Below are positions 10,614 through 21,934 of a stretch of 64,000 nt of DNA, in pieces. The notes beneath the pieces were generated by a model that saw only the letters and a program-made list of their open reading frames with translations, was not told the origin of the DNA and made no database searches. Each line of letters begins with the position of its first letter. Position 1 is the stretch's first letter. Source of the DNA: Undaria pinnatifida (Eukaryota > Sar > Phaeophyceae > Laminariales > Alariaceae); assembly GCA_012845835.1 (NCBI GenBank), contig JABAKD010000007.1, positions 13,146,011-13,210,010 of the forward strand, in the 5' to 3' direction. Both the position numbers and the translations under genes were made by a program.

Positions 10614-11305
10614 GCAATAATAGGAACTCAACCTCAAAGCCGCGTACAGTTCAGTGCTGCAATAGGACCAATAAGACCAATAGGAAGGAAGGAAGGAAGG
10701 CAGAGTTCTGTACGGTGTAGTCGAGAGAAGAACCACGACAACCCCTCAATAGCAGCAGTAGTCTAGTCTATAGTATTAGGTTTGCACGGCAGCCGAACAG
10801 TGCTAGGATGCAAATGGAAGTATCGGGGGGGACTACGCGCCCCTCCCCGAAGCCGCTCCCTCGAGCCGTCGTCAGTCTGCGTTCGAAGGGTGCCGACAGC
10901 GTGCGTTGGAAGCCCCTCCGACAGTGTGCGTTCGAAAAATATGTAGACCGGTGGGTATAAAAAAAGTAAGATCCGACACCACACTCCAAATTTTATTTTT
11001 GGTTTGGAAGCCAAATATACAGGGGGGGGAAATGTCAACATTTTGAATTAGGCACCCTCCAGCGTATAGGGAGGTAGTTAGCATACAAAAAATTTACACA
11101 AACGAATCAGACGATTCACAAACCGCAGTACCCATAATATTTTCTATGTAAACCAAGTCCATACTAAAACGCATACAAATCAAGAGCAGGGGATGTTGGT
11201 GAATTGTTCGCGCATTCTCAAATGGTAGTCACGGTCCTCCAAACACTACAACACCACCCAGCGTGTCTGCTTGTGCTGAGCACCGAGAAGGAAGAGCATT
11301 GACAC
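10614..11305. other. Flank between copia element and zinc-finger pseudogene
   Basis: No supported gene. Contains the second unit of the 42-bp target repeat (10632-10670), a short (GGAA)n run (10682-10698), a G8 run near 11023-11031 and a TATA-like GTATAAAAAAAG near 10955. The region could include the upstream region of the ORF at 11306, but no promoter can be assigned. Confidence 0.4.
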
Positions 11306-11842
11306 ATGATGGGTGCCTTCGATGTTGAGGAAGCAGGCACAGCGGCGCCGTTAACAACCCCTTCAGACGAGGCGCCGGTGCGCGCTCCCGGCACCGACCT
11401 AACCGACTACGCTACACGGTTGCCAGTCGGAGCACCATTTGCAACGCTTTTCAAACTCCCTTCGCAACGCAATGAGCCCAGTACGTACGTTATTGGGGCT
11501 CTGTCGGCGACAACACCACCAAAGATGGATACCCGGGTCGGATCGGTGAGTAGACAGGTCGTGAAGGATCACCTCATGAAGCTGCTGGTGGGGGTAGATT
11601 GTTCACTTTTTGAGTGGGAGGGGCGAAAGCTGCGCACAGAGACCACCTATATCCGCCCTCTGAAGTTTGTTATGGAACTAGACCCGGACATGAGCGTGGG
11701 TGAGATGACGTACGTGTTCAGCACGGAAAAGTTAATGTCCACGCAGGAGGTACTGGTTGGGACCGTGGGGCTCGTGGAGAGGTTTAAAGAAACTCTCCTT
11801 TCATGCGAACAGTTCCCTCTGTTCCTCTATACGCCGACTTAA
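11306..11842 (+). CDS. Unknown ORF, N-terminal part of a broken gene (178 aa)
   Basis: 178 codons starting ATGATGGGTGCC. The first ~50 residues are Ala/Thr/Pro-rich and look disordered; residues ~60-175 look folded (alternating hydrophobic pattern, e.g. KDHLMKLLVGVDCSLFEW and KFVMELDPDMSVGEMTYVF). No known domain recognised. The coding character continues past its stop in the next frame (LIYTSDAARTSEEAPASS from about 11836), so a frameshift near 11830 probably ended a longer protein that ran into the zinc-finger region downstream. Not obviously transposon-derived. Confidence 0.5.
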   Translation: MMGAFDVEEAGTAAPLTTPSDEAPVRAPGTDLTDYATRLPVGAPFATLFKLPSQRNEPSTYVIGALSATTPPKMDTRVGSVSRQVVKDHLMKLLVGVDCSLFEWEGRKLRTETTYIRPLKFVMELDPDMSVGEMTYVFSTEKLMSTQEVLVGTVGLVERFKETLLSCEQFPLFLYTPT

Positions 11843-12559
11843 TCTACACTTCGGATGCGGCTCGGACATCAGAGGAAGCACCCGCATCATCTGCTGCTGG
11901 GACGGTGGGGTGTTCGGTCTGAAAAATGGAGGTGGTTGTGCGGGAACTGCGGCAACACGTTGGGGGGCAGGTCCAAGAGACCAAGGGACGCCCCGTCTGC
12001 CTTCTTCGTACAAGTATGTTCCCGCGCAAACCCATACGTAGTGCTTTGTTGGGTGAGGCGAATTTCCTTGCCTCGAAAACTCTAGCGATGACAAGTTTGC
12101 TTGTTCGTGTTATGACTTGATTTCCGCTTTCATTCCGTCGTTCGTGCATGTACATAATCGGCGTGTGCGCAGCAGGCCTTGCAGGAGAACGACACATGCG
12201 GCTTCTGTGGTGTGGTGGGTGTGAGGGCCTGCACGATATGGGTACATGTGCACCCGAAGGGGAAACAATGGACCAATCGTGTTCTCCAGCCGAATTTTCG
12301 CTGCACGGGGGGACGAGCGAATTGCCTTCTTCACGCTCAGCCTGAAAACGGCGTCAAAAGGCAGCAAGCCTTCGCAGTGCACTAACGTGCTCCTCAAGTG
12401 CCGTTTTAGTAAACATGCCCCTGAGTATGCAAGTACTATATAGCCCACCACGTGCGGACTGAACACGCTGTGGCCGTCGCCGTGAAGTCCAACGATCTCG
12501 TGTCTTTGGCAGTTCGGGCCATGTACGACGTGGACGAGTCAGAGAAAGTAGCCGTGTAG
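11843..12559 (+). pseudogene. Broken zinc-finger gene continuing the 11306 ORF
   Basis: Coding remnants in shifting frames. At 11920-12013 (MEVVVRELRQHVGGQVQ) a TGA lies just upstream. A candidate intron follows (12014-12172). Then comes a CGFCG motif (from 12197), a frameshift at the G-run 12306-12312, then PSQCTNVLLKCRF (about 12373-12404) and HHVRTEH (about 12446-12466). The CTNVxLKC...H-x4-H arrangement resembles C2H2-type fingers found in some transposon-associated and host regulators; one expected Cys reads Ser. The frame ends with ...DVDESEKVAV and a stop at 12557-12559. Function unknown; DNA binding is inferred. Confidence 0.45.
12014..12172 (+). other. Candidate spliceosomal intron (159 bp)
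   Basis: Donor GTATGT at 12014 and acceptor ...TGTGCGCAG ending at 12172, with a T/C-rich stretch (TTTCCGCTTTCATTCCGTCG) before the acceptor. It separates two coding-like segments of the broken zinc-finger gene. The frame joining is not exact, but the gene has other indels. Confidence 0.35.
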
Positions 12560-12905
12560 GAGGGGGGGGGACGTGCAATACGTCACGAAAGCGTCCCAAG
12601 AAAGGAAACAGCGTGAAGATTCGACCACGCAAGCGATCACGTGGAAGAGGAAACCGACAGCAACCAAGCGGCGTTCTCATCGATATCGGTGGGTCTAACG
12701 AAAAGAAGTAGGAGGAGGAGGCGGAGGAGGAAGACGAGGGGGGCGGCGAGGAGGAGGACGTGGACGACGAGGAAGAAGAGGACCACGAAGGGGTGGATGA
12801 GGACGAGGACAAACAGATAGAGAGGAACGAGGAAAACGAAGCAAATACATAGAAACAGAGAAGGAGGAGGTGGAGGAGCAAGAGGCGGAAGAGAAGGAGG
12901 AGAAA
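12560..12905 (+). repeat. Purine-rich GAG/GAC repeat encoding an acidic tail
   Basis: The strand is dominated by GAGGAGGAAGAC-type triplets (12700-12905). One frame reads almost only Glu/Asp/Gly, so it may be the acidic C-terminal tail of the broken zinc-finger gene, separated from it by stops. The opposite strand gives Ser/Pro-rich artefact frames. Confidence 0.5.
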
Positions 12906-13859
12906 ACAATCGAAGAGGACGCGCGAAGAGTTAATGGGGTAGGGAAGAAGGATGGTGGGTGTGGGCGTATGAGCAGCAATGCTTTACGCTGTTATCAGAA
13001 CCGGGCGGCACTGTACGTCGAAGAGGCAGTGGAGTCAGTTGGGTTGATTTTGGTACGTCTATTTGGAGTTCTGATAAGATTTTTAGCCCATGGTTTTTTC
13101 GCCTTGCATTCCGAAACATACACTCCGGCATATATGTATACATTAAACAAACCAAAACGTTGAACGCCAAGCAGTAGTGGACGCCATATACGCGCGCACA
13201 GAGCAGTGTCTGCGGGAGTGTTTAAGACAAAGACCGCACGAAACCCAAAACTTTCTTCGGCCCTCCAATATGGGAGGGGGGGGGGGGGGGGAGGTAATTT
13301 TGTGTCCGGGATTCAGATCCGCGTGCACCCTCGGTGACGTATATAATTCCTGTAATGAAGGGCCTCTGAAGTTAATTGCTGCACCTGTACCGTAGTCGCA
13401 CGGTTTTTCCTCCTAGGCGGTAGCGGGCGTGGGGGAGAAAACGGACAACGAAAAGATGGCCATGGGCTTGCGCCGCCAGCGGAACTGCGCAGTGACTTGG
13501 CGAACGCGAACAGTTATTAACGAGATCATGCTCACTGGGGAGAGCTGGTTGATGCGATGTACGCCTACCTACAAATGTCGTCTCTTCGAAGCCGCTGATA
13601 GTCAACACAACTTTCCTTTCAGGACGTTCCCCGCTACCGGCTCTTGCGGAGCTTAAAGCTCATCATGCAGCCAGTCGGCGGCTGACCCCGGCTACTGGTA
13701 ACGTGCTTGCTTTTTGTACTCGGTAGCGCTTGAAGCTCACGCAACCAGCCAATCGACTCCGATTCAAGGGGCTTGACTCTCATGTTTGGTGCGACTTGAA
13801 GCTCATACAACGAGCCGGCTACCTCCGACTAGAAGCTTGCTGCGGTTTAGTACACGACC
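12906..13859. other. No gene seen; degenerate repeats and a G16 run
   Basis: Contains a 16-base G run at 13276-13291 and a degenerate repeat whose unit begins CTTGAAGCTCA-, at about 13653, 13729 and 13795 (spacing 66-76 bp). Frames are short and unremarkable. Confidence 0.4.
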
Positions 13860-14394
13860 AAAGCTACGGTAGAAGTACTGGGGGAACTCATTCTGTCACT
13901 TCAGGATTTGAGCAACTCGACACTCCAAAGAGTGACTCTTTACGTCGCTTCTGACTCAATTACTTTAGCTGAGTTTTTCGGCGGACTCGTATCGCTAAAC
14001 TTAAACAGCAGGGAAGCTCAACACCGGAGCCGTTCTACGGTAACCCCCCCACTTTGTTTTGAACTAAATCGATGGTATTTAAACCAGCTCCCGGCGGCAT
14101 CTCCTTAATCACGGTGCCCCCCTTGCCACCCCGACGTCATCGTTCGATATGATATGATAGTAATACTAGTCTTTCCCTTGCAAACGAAAACATGAAGACT
14201 ATTGTATATAGCATCTTTCCTCCTGTCGAGAGCAGCCATGAAACGTCCGTTAAAGAATATCGCCGGTTTTGGGGGGTGTACTATAGCAGAATCAGTCACC
14301 GCAAACAAAATGGTCGGTCACTCGCGCGAGTGACCCCGCGTGTGACCCCGAGCCACTGCAACAAAAGCCCCCTACTAACAACAACAACAGCAGC

Positions 14395-14447
<53 letters not shown>

Positions 14448-14476
14448 AATAACACCCCTACCGCACGTAGCCTTGG
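13860..14476. mobile_element. MITE A copy 1, carrying MITE B and an (AAC)n tract
   Basis: Left end at GCTACGGTAG (13863), right end at CCCTACCGCACGTAGCC (14456-14472). Between them is the MITE A core: GAGTGACTCT block, GCTAAAC block and the palindrome TCACTCGCGCGAGTGAC (14316-14332). MITE B (14027-14296) is inserted with CACCG duplicated. An (AAC)n microsatellite of about 70 bp (14379-14447) lies near the right end. Confidence 0.75.
14027..14296. mobile_element. MITE B copy 1 nested in MITE A (270 bp)
   Basis: Flanked by CACCG at 14022-14026 and 14297-14301. Ends are GTTCTACGGTA-ACCCCCCC and GGGGGGTGTACTATAGCAGAATC, imperfect terminal inverted repeats. The internal blocks (ACCAGCTCCCGG.., CGACGTCA, GAGCAGCCATGAAACGT) recur in the other B copies. 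No transposase, so it is non-autonomous. Confidence 0.8.
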
Positions 14477-14523
14477 TCATTCAATGGTATAACTCAGCCG
14501 ATCCATATCAAGTCTCGTTTATA

Positions 14524-15212
14524 TATTGTAAAAATTAAAATACACTCCAGCTGTGAGATCGAATATTTTGTCAAAACTCAGCTTTGCAAGCTGTGTGTGA
14601 TACTCCGATCGCGCGTATTACGGGTTGTGTGTCCTCATTAAGGATATAGGTCGGCGACTCCCCTTGCAACTACAGCGTAGCTATCAGGGTCAACAGGGTG
14701 ATGTTAGGCAGTCTGTGCGCGGAAACTATAAAACCCGTTTCTGAGGGGGACAAAATCTGACGGCTGTGGAAGGAAATGCATCAGTTTATCAAGTGAATCC
14801 TGAAAGTCGAATATCCGGTGAGGGAGGGCGGAGTTTTTAAGGACGTGGGGGCCTGATTTTGATCAAAAGGGGGGGAGGGGGGGGAGGAGACGGGTGGGGC
14901 AGGTCAATTTGTGCGTGGAAACTATAAATCCTTCTTGTGGGGGAGGGGGGGGGGATGTGGCGGGCGAGGCGGGGGGCGGGAGGGGAGGGCTTTAGGTCGC
15001 ATAGATGTAGGGGTTTGCTATACGCGTGGTGCTAGGTCTCGGCGATGGTGCGGGTGGTGGGGAAGGAGGGGGCGTTGGGAGTGGGGGTGGGTGGGAATTG
15101 CAGCAGCGGCATGGACGGCTCTAAAACGATATCGAAGCGATATCGAAGACGTGGCAAGTGTTTATGGCGGATTTCAATATTAGGTGGGGCGTTTAAGCGA
15201 GAGGAAGTGAGG
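14524..15212 (-). mobile_element. Retroposon C copy 1, truncated
   Basis: Begins with the constant family end (TAAAAATTAAAATACACTCCAGCTGTGAG) and runs through the shared blocks (GGATATAGGTCGGCGACTCC, GTAGCTATCAGGGTCAACAGG) into G-rich tracts (14870-14890, 14940-14955), then GATATCGAAG..GTGTTTATGGCGGATTTC. It stops before the second internal half, so it is truncated. The constant AT-rich end is taken as the 3' end of the sense (minus) strand. Confidence 0.75.
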
Positions 15213-17265
15213 AAAAAAAAGAAAGATATACCGGTATGTTATGATATAAATGCTCAACGAAGAGAGTGTGGCAAAGCAACAAGATGATCAACATGCTTTG
15301 CGCGCGTTGCGCGTCTCCGGCCGCTGCCATATCTCGGACACATGCCCCCTACCCCATTACTACCTCAGTACCATCCAGCTGCACTACCCCAGTACTACCC
15401 CACTACACATCCCCGGTACTACCCCAGTACTACCCCAGTAACCGAGGCTGGTGCGTCTGCTAATGCTGTAGACTAATCATCATGGCTTCGACAGTTTCCC
15501 CTCTCTCAAGTCCCAAAAGGGTGCGTCGTGTCGGGAAGCTGGGGTCGGATGAAGTGCGGCCAAGGTGGAGGCCGGGGCGGACACAGCCAGATGACTATCG
15601 CTCGCTGTTCCCCTATAGCCGTAAGGGTTTGGCCACCCAAATGCCTACTACGGGTGATGCCTACGACGCCAGGGATACTGTACTACATATCGCTGTTGCT
15701 GGTGAGAGATACACATTTAAACACGCGCAAGTACGTGTTTGACTGCAGTGACAGGCATCTACCTCATGTGACGGTGTCGTGCCCACGTAGAAGGTATCCA
15801 CCAACTGTATATGAATGACGGGTACAGTCCAACAAAGGCTAGCCTCTAGCGCTTTCAAATCTCGTTGTTATTAACTGCTATGGTATCAAATGTGACTGAT
15901 AGTCCATAACATTAGCCCACCCTGAACAATCGAATGTTTCGCGACAAAATAGGCATTCGATGAGATGCGTCTACGACAACTGACGGTGTGGTGTCCACTT
16001 AGCAATTATTATGACTATCCGTCGACGTTGATTAAGACGGACATCCTCTAACGATGGATACCACTGCTAACGCCTCGTGACATGGTCGAGCGTGCAACGA
16101 AAAATTTGCTCCATACCAACAGTTCACTCTGAATAGTGGCAGATTGAAGATCACTCGACGGTAGAAGGGTGACTACTACCAAAAAACATCGAACAATCAG
16201 AATAGTATCGACACTACGGCTACTGCTTCTCCATAAACATTTTTCGTCCTGAATAGTCGCAGACGCACATCACACCACGATGGAAAGATGGTTAGCCCAA
16301 AACGACTCGTAGGTCGGGGAGAGTACATCGGCAGTACGAGTGTGTGACACAAAGGCTACAACATGAGTGTAAACTATAGACCTATCGCCATACCTAAATC
16401 AGGCAATTTTTAGAACATCTCTGGTTCGAGTTACTCCTTTGGTACACACTGGAGGGGAAGCTGGGGGGAAGCGGGCGTTCCTACAAAATCGAAACAGAGT
16501 GAAGAAAAGTCGGAAAGGAGGAAAAATGAACCTGAAGACGTAGCACGTTCCCAAACAAAGATTTGTCGGGAGGTGACCCATTAGAGGTGACCCATAAGAG
16601 GTGACCCATGCTACGACAGAGGTAGCACATATTTCTGAAACGGTTTCTGAAGGGTGGCACTCCTTAAGCCAAAACTGTCCGAAGCAGGCAATTTTTCTTC
16701 ATGAATTTCGTTGTATACCTAGGCCATGAGACGTTTCATCCGATGTCCATATTATTTTTAACCAAATCAGTTTTTGAGAGAAGTCTTGAGCTCTTCCCAA
16801 ATAGAGGAGTAGTATTAGAAAAAAAGTGGTGCACCTTTATCGTAGCACGCGTCGGGTCGCCAACTGAAGACCCAAAGGGACAAGCGTGACGCTCTTGAGG
16901 TTGAGCGGAGAAGCGACGTGTAAATGCTACGGTATGATAAAAGTTGACCCATTGTTTATGAAGCCCCTCTCACCTGAGTATCTCTGTACCCATCCAACAA
17001 CTAATATGGACAAAAAGATAGAGTGCTATTGCACACCAGGTACCCGAAGAACAGTCTCATGTTCAAGGCATGCACCTAAACATTCTGGTTGGAAAAACGG
17101 TGAAGAACGGCATTTCGGCCGTTTCGGGTTATCGAGCCCCGTCGTTCAGAACAAAAGAGAACAAAAAAAATTAGGTTCTACCTCAATCCTAGCACGCGTG
17201 GAGTACAACTACACGTTAAACACTACCGCGGTACGGTACAACGGCACGGTACAAAGGCCAATGCG
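15213..17265. other. No supported gene; minisatellite fragments
   Basis: Contains a CTACCCCAGTA-type short tandem repeat (about 15345-15442) and three copies of a 14-15 bp unit around GAGGTGACCCAT (16571-16612). Loosely repeated GTGGTGTCCAC-like words lie between 15740 and 16340. A 129-codon frame (16886-17275) has no recognisable features and is not called. Confidence 0.4.
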
Positions 17266-17634
17266 CGCACGGTAGGGGGGGTGCCCCGTTTTCCCTACCG
17301 GGTTTGAGCTATCATATCATATCATGTCATATCATATCATATCATATCATATCATATCATATCATATCATATCATATCATATCATATCATAACATATCAT
17401 ATCATATTATCATGCTCGGGCGAGTGACTCTGTACGTCGCTAACAAAAACTACATGGGCGCTTTTTCGTGGCGCAGCATATAGCTAAACGTTTGCATTCA
17501 ACGTTCATGTGCGCTAAATTTAAACAGCACCAGAGCTTAAGATCACCAAGGAACGTGGGGAGTTATTTGCGCGAGTGACCCCGTTCAACTGAAAAACATG
17601 CCCCCAAAAGTGACAAGCTTACCGCAGCTTTGGT
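17266..17634. mobile_element. MITE A copy 2 with an (ATCAT)n expansion
   Basis: Left end GCACGGTAGGGGGGG with the CCCTACCGGGTTTGAGCTA block; right end CTTACCGCAGC (17619-17629). At GAGCTA, where other copies read GAGCTACTCGCACGAGTGAC, a pentanucleotide array of about 100 bp (17311-17409, ATCAT units) interrupts the element. The core resumes with GCGAGTGACTCTGTACGTC. Confidence 0.75.
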
Positions 17635-18790
17635 CCAAACCAGAGTTTCATCCCGCAACAAACGGTAGCGTTTTTACTGCAGGATACTTGTTGCGCCCGT
17701 GCTGACCGCCTCAAGCCCGACCATGCGCGCCGTTATATCTGCGCGTCTTGCCGAGTACGACTGCTTCAAAGCTAACTCTATGCACCAGCATAACTTCGCA
17801 CCAAGCTCCCATTTGCTTCGCCTGTGTCGAACCTTCTCCGTCTCACATGTCTCTGGCTACGGGGGAAGCTTGAGGTTAGCGCTTACCTGGATTCAAACAA
17901 CTCAATGGCATATTATTGTTTAGAGATATCGTACCTTCCCTTTCTTCCCCATGGAGCGTCCTGTCCATTACATAACGCATACCCCATTCCATGGAAAACA
18001 TTAGCCTCAAGCCCAAATCTTTTCCATAGGAAGATATCATTTTTGCTCTTCACTTCTTCCAATTATACTTCTTATACGCTTTGAATACCTGGAGGTTTAC
18101 AAACACGGAAAAGTCCTCGGTTGCCTTGTGTGCCATGTTCGTCTCACCCCCCATCATCCCTCTCTCCCCACTCAGGTGAAAACTCTTTACGGGCATTCAA
18201 GTGTGAACGCCACATGTATCGAGCTTGCAAGAGGACTTACTATTTTCCCATGCAGCCTGCTTGTGCAATTCCAACCCACGAAGCCCCCCGCCAAGCGCCG
18301 ACGTACCCACGTAAGCAACAATTGAACGTTCGGCATCACCCCCAGCCGAAAGACAACGACTTTCCACTGACTGCCACAATAGAAGACTTGACCGGTCCCG
18401 GCTTTCGTACAAAAAACTCAACCGACGGGGTTCCGAGTGGGCGAACTATACGCGCTCCGGGCACTCGCTTTGTTACTTGTGCTCTTTAAAAGCATCGACA
18501 TAGCGTAGATGCGGATTCTATCCTGCCCAGCTAAGGTCCAGAACTTCTATTCGCCGTCTTGGTGTTTTGCGTTGCCCCGTGTCACCCTCTACACAGGGCA
18601 GCATCACAATCTAGATATGGGTTCTCGGGGGCGTTACAGTTCTTGGTTTGCATACGCAGTATTAGCACGCAGACGCGTGCCGCGATGAAGGTGACCCTTT
18701 TCGGGTTACCAAAATTTCTGAATGACGAGGCGCCCGCCACTACCCGAAATCGTCGGAATGTCGTTACATTTTCGCCTGTCCCTTAAGAGT
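17635..18790. other. No gene recognised
   Basis: Several short frames on both strands (up to 122 codons at 18121-18489, Pro/Thr-rich) without known motifs, start context or conservation evidence. No repeat family recognised except scattered similarity of 17690-17900 to neighbouring non-coding DNA. Confidence 0.35.
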
Positions 18791-19012
18791 ATGAATTTTA
18801 TAAAAAATGAAAATACACTCCAGCTGTGAGATCGAAGATTTCGTCGAAACTCATCTTTGCAAGCTGTGTGTGATACTCCGATCGCGCGCATTACGACTTG
18901 TGTGTCCTCATTAAGGATATAGGTTGGCGACTCCCCTTATAACCACAGTGTAGCTATCACGGTCAACAGGGTGATTTTAGTCAGTCTGTGCGCGGAAACT
19001 ATAAAACCCGTG
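18791..19012 (-). mobile_element. Retroposon C copy 2, short truncated
   Basis: Constant end at TTTTATAAAAAATGAAAATACACTCC, then the full first ~215 bp of the family up to GCGCGGAAACTATAAAACCCGTG, where similarity stops. It differs from the longest copies by only a few bases over this length. Confidence 0.8.
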
Positions 19013-20119
19013 ACCAAGGCCGTGGGATTAATTTTGTGTGATCAGTCTAATGGTCAGGTGGCACTTTCGGTTTACTCAAAGTCAATATCTTGTTTGGTTG
19101 GGCATAGTCTTACATGTTTAGACGGCACGTGTACGCTTGCCTGCGTAGGCTCGCTTTCAGACGCCCCCGCGACACACAGCCTGTATAGTTTGAGAGGCTA
19201 CACGCTGGTCAAGGTTAGGCAGGCGTGTAGAATTGAAGAGCTTCAAATATAAGAAAACAAGAAGATGGTTGGCGATTCCAAGCCGATGTTGGTTGGTTGA
19301 TTTGCTCAGCAGATGAATGCCGATGGGGAGCGAAGCTGGAGATTTGGAGTTAGTTACCGTGTGAGGGCGGTGCACGTGTCCGCCGCTCGTAGCTAACAAA
19401 ACTAGAAGATTCTTTGAATCCGGCACGCACAAAAAGGAAGGACCATTGCAACGGACCCTTGACAAGCGGCATCGACCGATATGATTCCAAGGTACGAACA
19501 CATGACCGTATGAGGAACGTTTAGTGACACCTAATGGACTTACGACCCTATGGTACCCGCTTCAGAGGGATATTGAAGGCTTTCCCCTCCCAATGTACCA
19601 GTAAGTACAGCATGCACCAGGTACTGGATATTATTTAGCCTGTAAACTGCTATGTATAATACGTCCAAGATATTGCTGATGAGTCTCCCGCTTGCCAACT
19701 ACTGCATCGGTGAACGACAACTGACAGACATAGAACTAGACTAATATTATCTGTTAATGGTGGTTCTTGTTAAATCTCCATGTATACGTACCAGATGACG
19801 TAGTGTTATCACGCGACGACAATTATGGCTACTGACAGGTACCATGTTTAGCGCCTAGGACTCCTAAAGCGTTAACTCAATGGATAACATTTCTGAACCT
19901 GCCTATCTATGCCATAGGCATGTTGACACTACACGCACGGCACAAGTTCGAGTTGTATCCCAAGTTAGTCTGCTTCCTTGCAAAGCTGCGGCAGCTCAAT
20001 TGCATAAACTACCGGTTCCTTCCGCAACAAATACTTGCGCAACAAATACTTCCGCGAAATCTTCAGATGTATTCCAGCTAATAATACTATTAATATTGTA
20101 CAGGGGCTCCAAAACGGCT
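19013..20119. other. No gene recognised
   Basis: No ORF with recognisable content on either strand. A short direct repeat, GCAACAAATACTT, occurs twice at 20026-20051. Confidence 0.35.
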
Positions 20120-20220
20120 GAGCGAACAAATATCGCTCCATGTTGTTTGGCTTGTTGGTGTTCCTATTCCGCCCCATGCACGCGGCGATCAGGCCCATCG
20201 TTACCACGATATCATCAGCA
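20120..20220 (-). pseudogene. Fragment of a repeated membrane-peptide-like ORF (family I)
   Basis: On the minus strand reads GLIAACMGRNR, matching GLIAACM and GFIAALMGWNRIP in the fragments at 21935-22110, 22150-22270 and 22331-22480. Only this hydrophobic core is preserved. Function unknown. Confidence 0.35.
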
Positions 20221-20303
20221 GATCAAACCCAAAGTGGCTGAGTGGTAGTTCATTGCTTAAGGGCTATCTCTGACAAACGGCCACTCTAGTGCTTGCTTTT
20301 TAT

Positions 20304-20850
20304 AATAATATAAATACACTCCAGCTGTGAGTTCGAAGATTTTGTCGAAACTCATCTTTGCACGTAGCTGTGTGTGATTCTCCGATCGCGCGTATTAAAA
20401 GTTGAGTCTCCTCATTAGACTAAGGATATAGGTCGGCGACTCCCCTTTACTACAGTGTAGCTATCAGGGTCAACAGGGTGATGATAGTCAGTCTGTACGC
20501 GGAAATTATAAAACCCGTTTTTTAGGGGGACATAATCTGACAGCTGTGGATGGAAATGTATCCTCTTATCAAGTGAATCCTGTAAGTCGAATAACCGGTG
20601 AGGGGAGGGCGGAGTTTTTAAGAACGTGGGGGCCTGGGTTTGACCAAGAGGGAGCGGGGGGGCGGGGGACGGGGGGCGGGACGGGGGGGCAGCTCAATAT
20701 GTGCGTGGTGGAAACAATTAGTTCTATCCTGTAAGTCGTACAACCAGTGAGGAGAGGGCGGAGCGTTCGAGGGTGTGGGGGTGGGGGTAGGGGTGGGAGG
20801 GGGCGGGCGGGGGACGGGGGCGAGGGGTTTCTCCTTGTACGAAGGCTTAC
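20304..20850 (-). mobile_element. Retroposon C copy 3, truncated
   Basis: Constant end near ATAATATAAATACACTCCAGCTGTGAG, followed by the shared leader, the GATCAAGAGGGAGCGGGGGG tract and a second unit (CAATATGTGCGTGG..CCTGTAAGTCGTACAACC..GTGTTCGAGGGTG). G-rich tracts at 20650-20690 and 20775-20830. It ends in GAGGGGTTTCTCC. Confidence 0.75.
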
Positions 20851-21131
20851 CTTTAGCTGTATCGCTCCAGGTGTCCTTTGTCCCTTACCCTAACCCAACC
20901 CAAGCAAGACGCGATTTACCCCTCATCAAGCCAGTCAGGCCAAATACACGGTGGTGCTTGAACGGGACGCCACGGTACCGTTGACGGATTAGACTATTCC
21001 TATTTAACAGTCTCTTGAGAGTGTCGAAAATCGTCCTAAGCGTAAGCGAGATTACTCTGTGTTGCCATTGCCCGGAATCCTGCTCCATCCCATGCAAGCA
21101 GCAAGCAGCAAGCAGCCTAACCCTAAGACCA
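20851..21131. other. Spacer with a CAAG-CAG run and a short family I echo
   Basis: No gene. At 21065-21118 the minus strand reads ACMGWSRIPGNG, similar to the family I peptide GWNRIP, followed by AGCAAGC triplet-like repeats and one CCTAACCCTAA telomere-like word (21116-21125). Confidence 0.35.
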
Positions 21132-21404
21132 AGGCTAAGGTAGGGGGTACCCCCCCGTTTTTACTACCTGCTCTGAGCTACTCGCACGAGTAACTCTGGA
21201 CCTCACTATTCACAAATAGAACACGCGTTAGGTGCTTAGTTTGGCGCACCATAGCTGACCATCCCGTCAAGGATTCGTATCGAAGAACAAAAACAGCACC
21301 AAAGCCTATGATCGCAAGGAAAAGGGGCGTCACTGGCGCTAGTGACCCCCAGCCACGCCCAAAACAAGTTAACAAAAATAACCCTTATAATGGTACCGTA
21401 GCTC
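21132..21404. mobile_element. MITE A copy 3 (about 270 bp)
   Basis: Left end GGCTAAGGTAGGGGGTACCCCCC, right end GGTACCGTAGC. Contains the core words GAGCTACTCGCACGAGTAACTC, ACACGCGTTAGGTGCTTAGTTTGGCGCA and a decayed palindrome GTCACTGGCGCTAGTGACCCCC. No microsatellite expansion in this copy, so it serves as the unexpanded reference. Confidence 0.8.
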
Positions 21405-21661
21405 TGGTGCTGATCAAACCAAGCAGGCCAAGGACGACGGGGTGGTTGGACGGGAAGACACCGCCATGATCGCACTGCTTCAAGCTCTTCAAATAGGATC
21501 TCAAAAGTAATGACCTCGGCGTTGAGTCGCCTTTACCGTACTTCTGGACTATGGTCAAGAAGAAAAATATGGAAATCGGGAATGCTGGTTTGGCCCAAGT
21601 GTGCTTTCCGTAATGTGAGGTAATATGAGATATAATTCGGACAATTGCTCCAAACACTACT

Positions 21662-21682
21662 CCCTAACCCTAACCCTAACCC
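21662..21682. repeat. Short interstitial telomere-like repeat
   Basis: About 3.5 units of CCCTAA (TTAGGG on the other strand). Too short to be a telomere end, but it shows the telomere motif type used by this genome together with 40102-40206. Confidence 0.7.
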
Positions 21683-21934
21683 GAAGATTTAACCCGATCC
21701 TACCCATAGGACGTTCTCCGCAAAAAATCCGACGCGCTTTTTTGTTGTTAAAAAATTGTGGTCGACCGCAACAAAACTAACACAAACAGCAAAATATTCC
21801 CGGAATACTAAAAACGATCCTAGATAACAACTCAGACGTCTGGGGTAGAGGCTACTCTCGGTGTTGTTGGGGTCGGCGTTCTTTCGTCAAGTCCCGAAAG
21901 AGGTAAGCGGGTTTGAGCTACACTACTGTTAATC

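Noticed and set aside
12354..12881. 175-codon minus-strand Ser/Pro-rich frame
   Set aside because: Antisense of the acidic GAG/GAC repeat.
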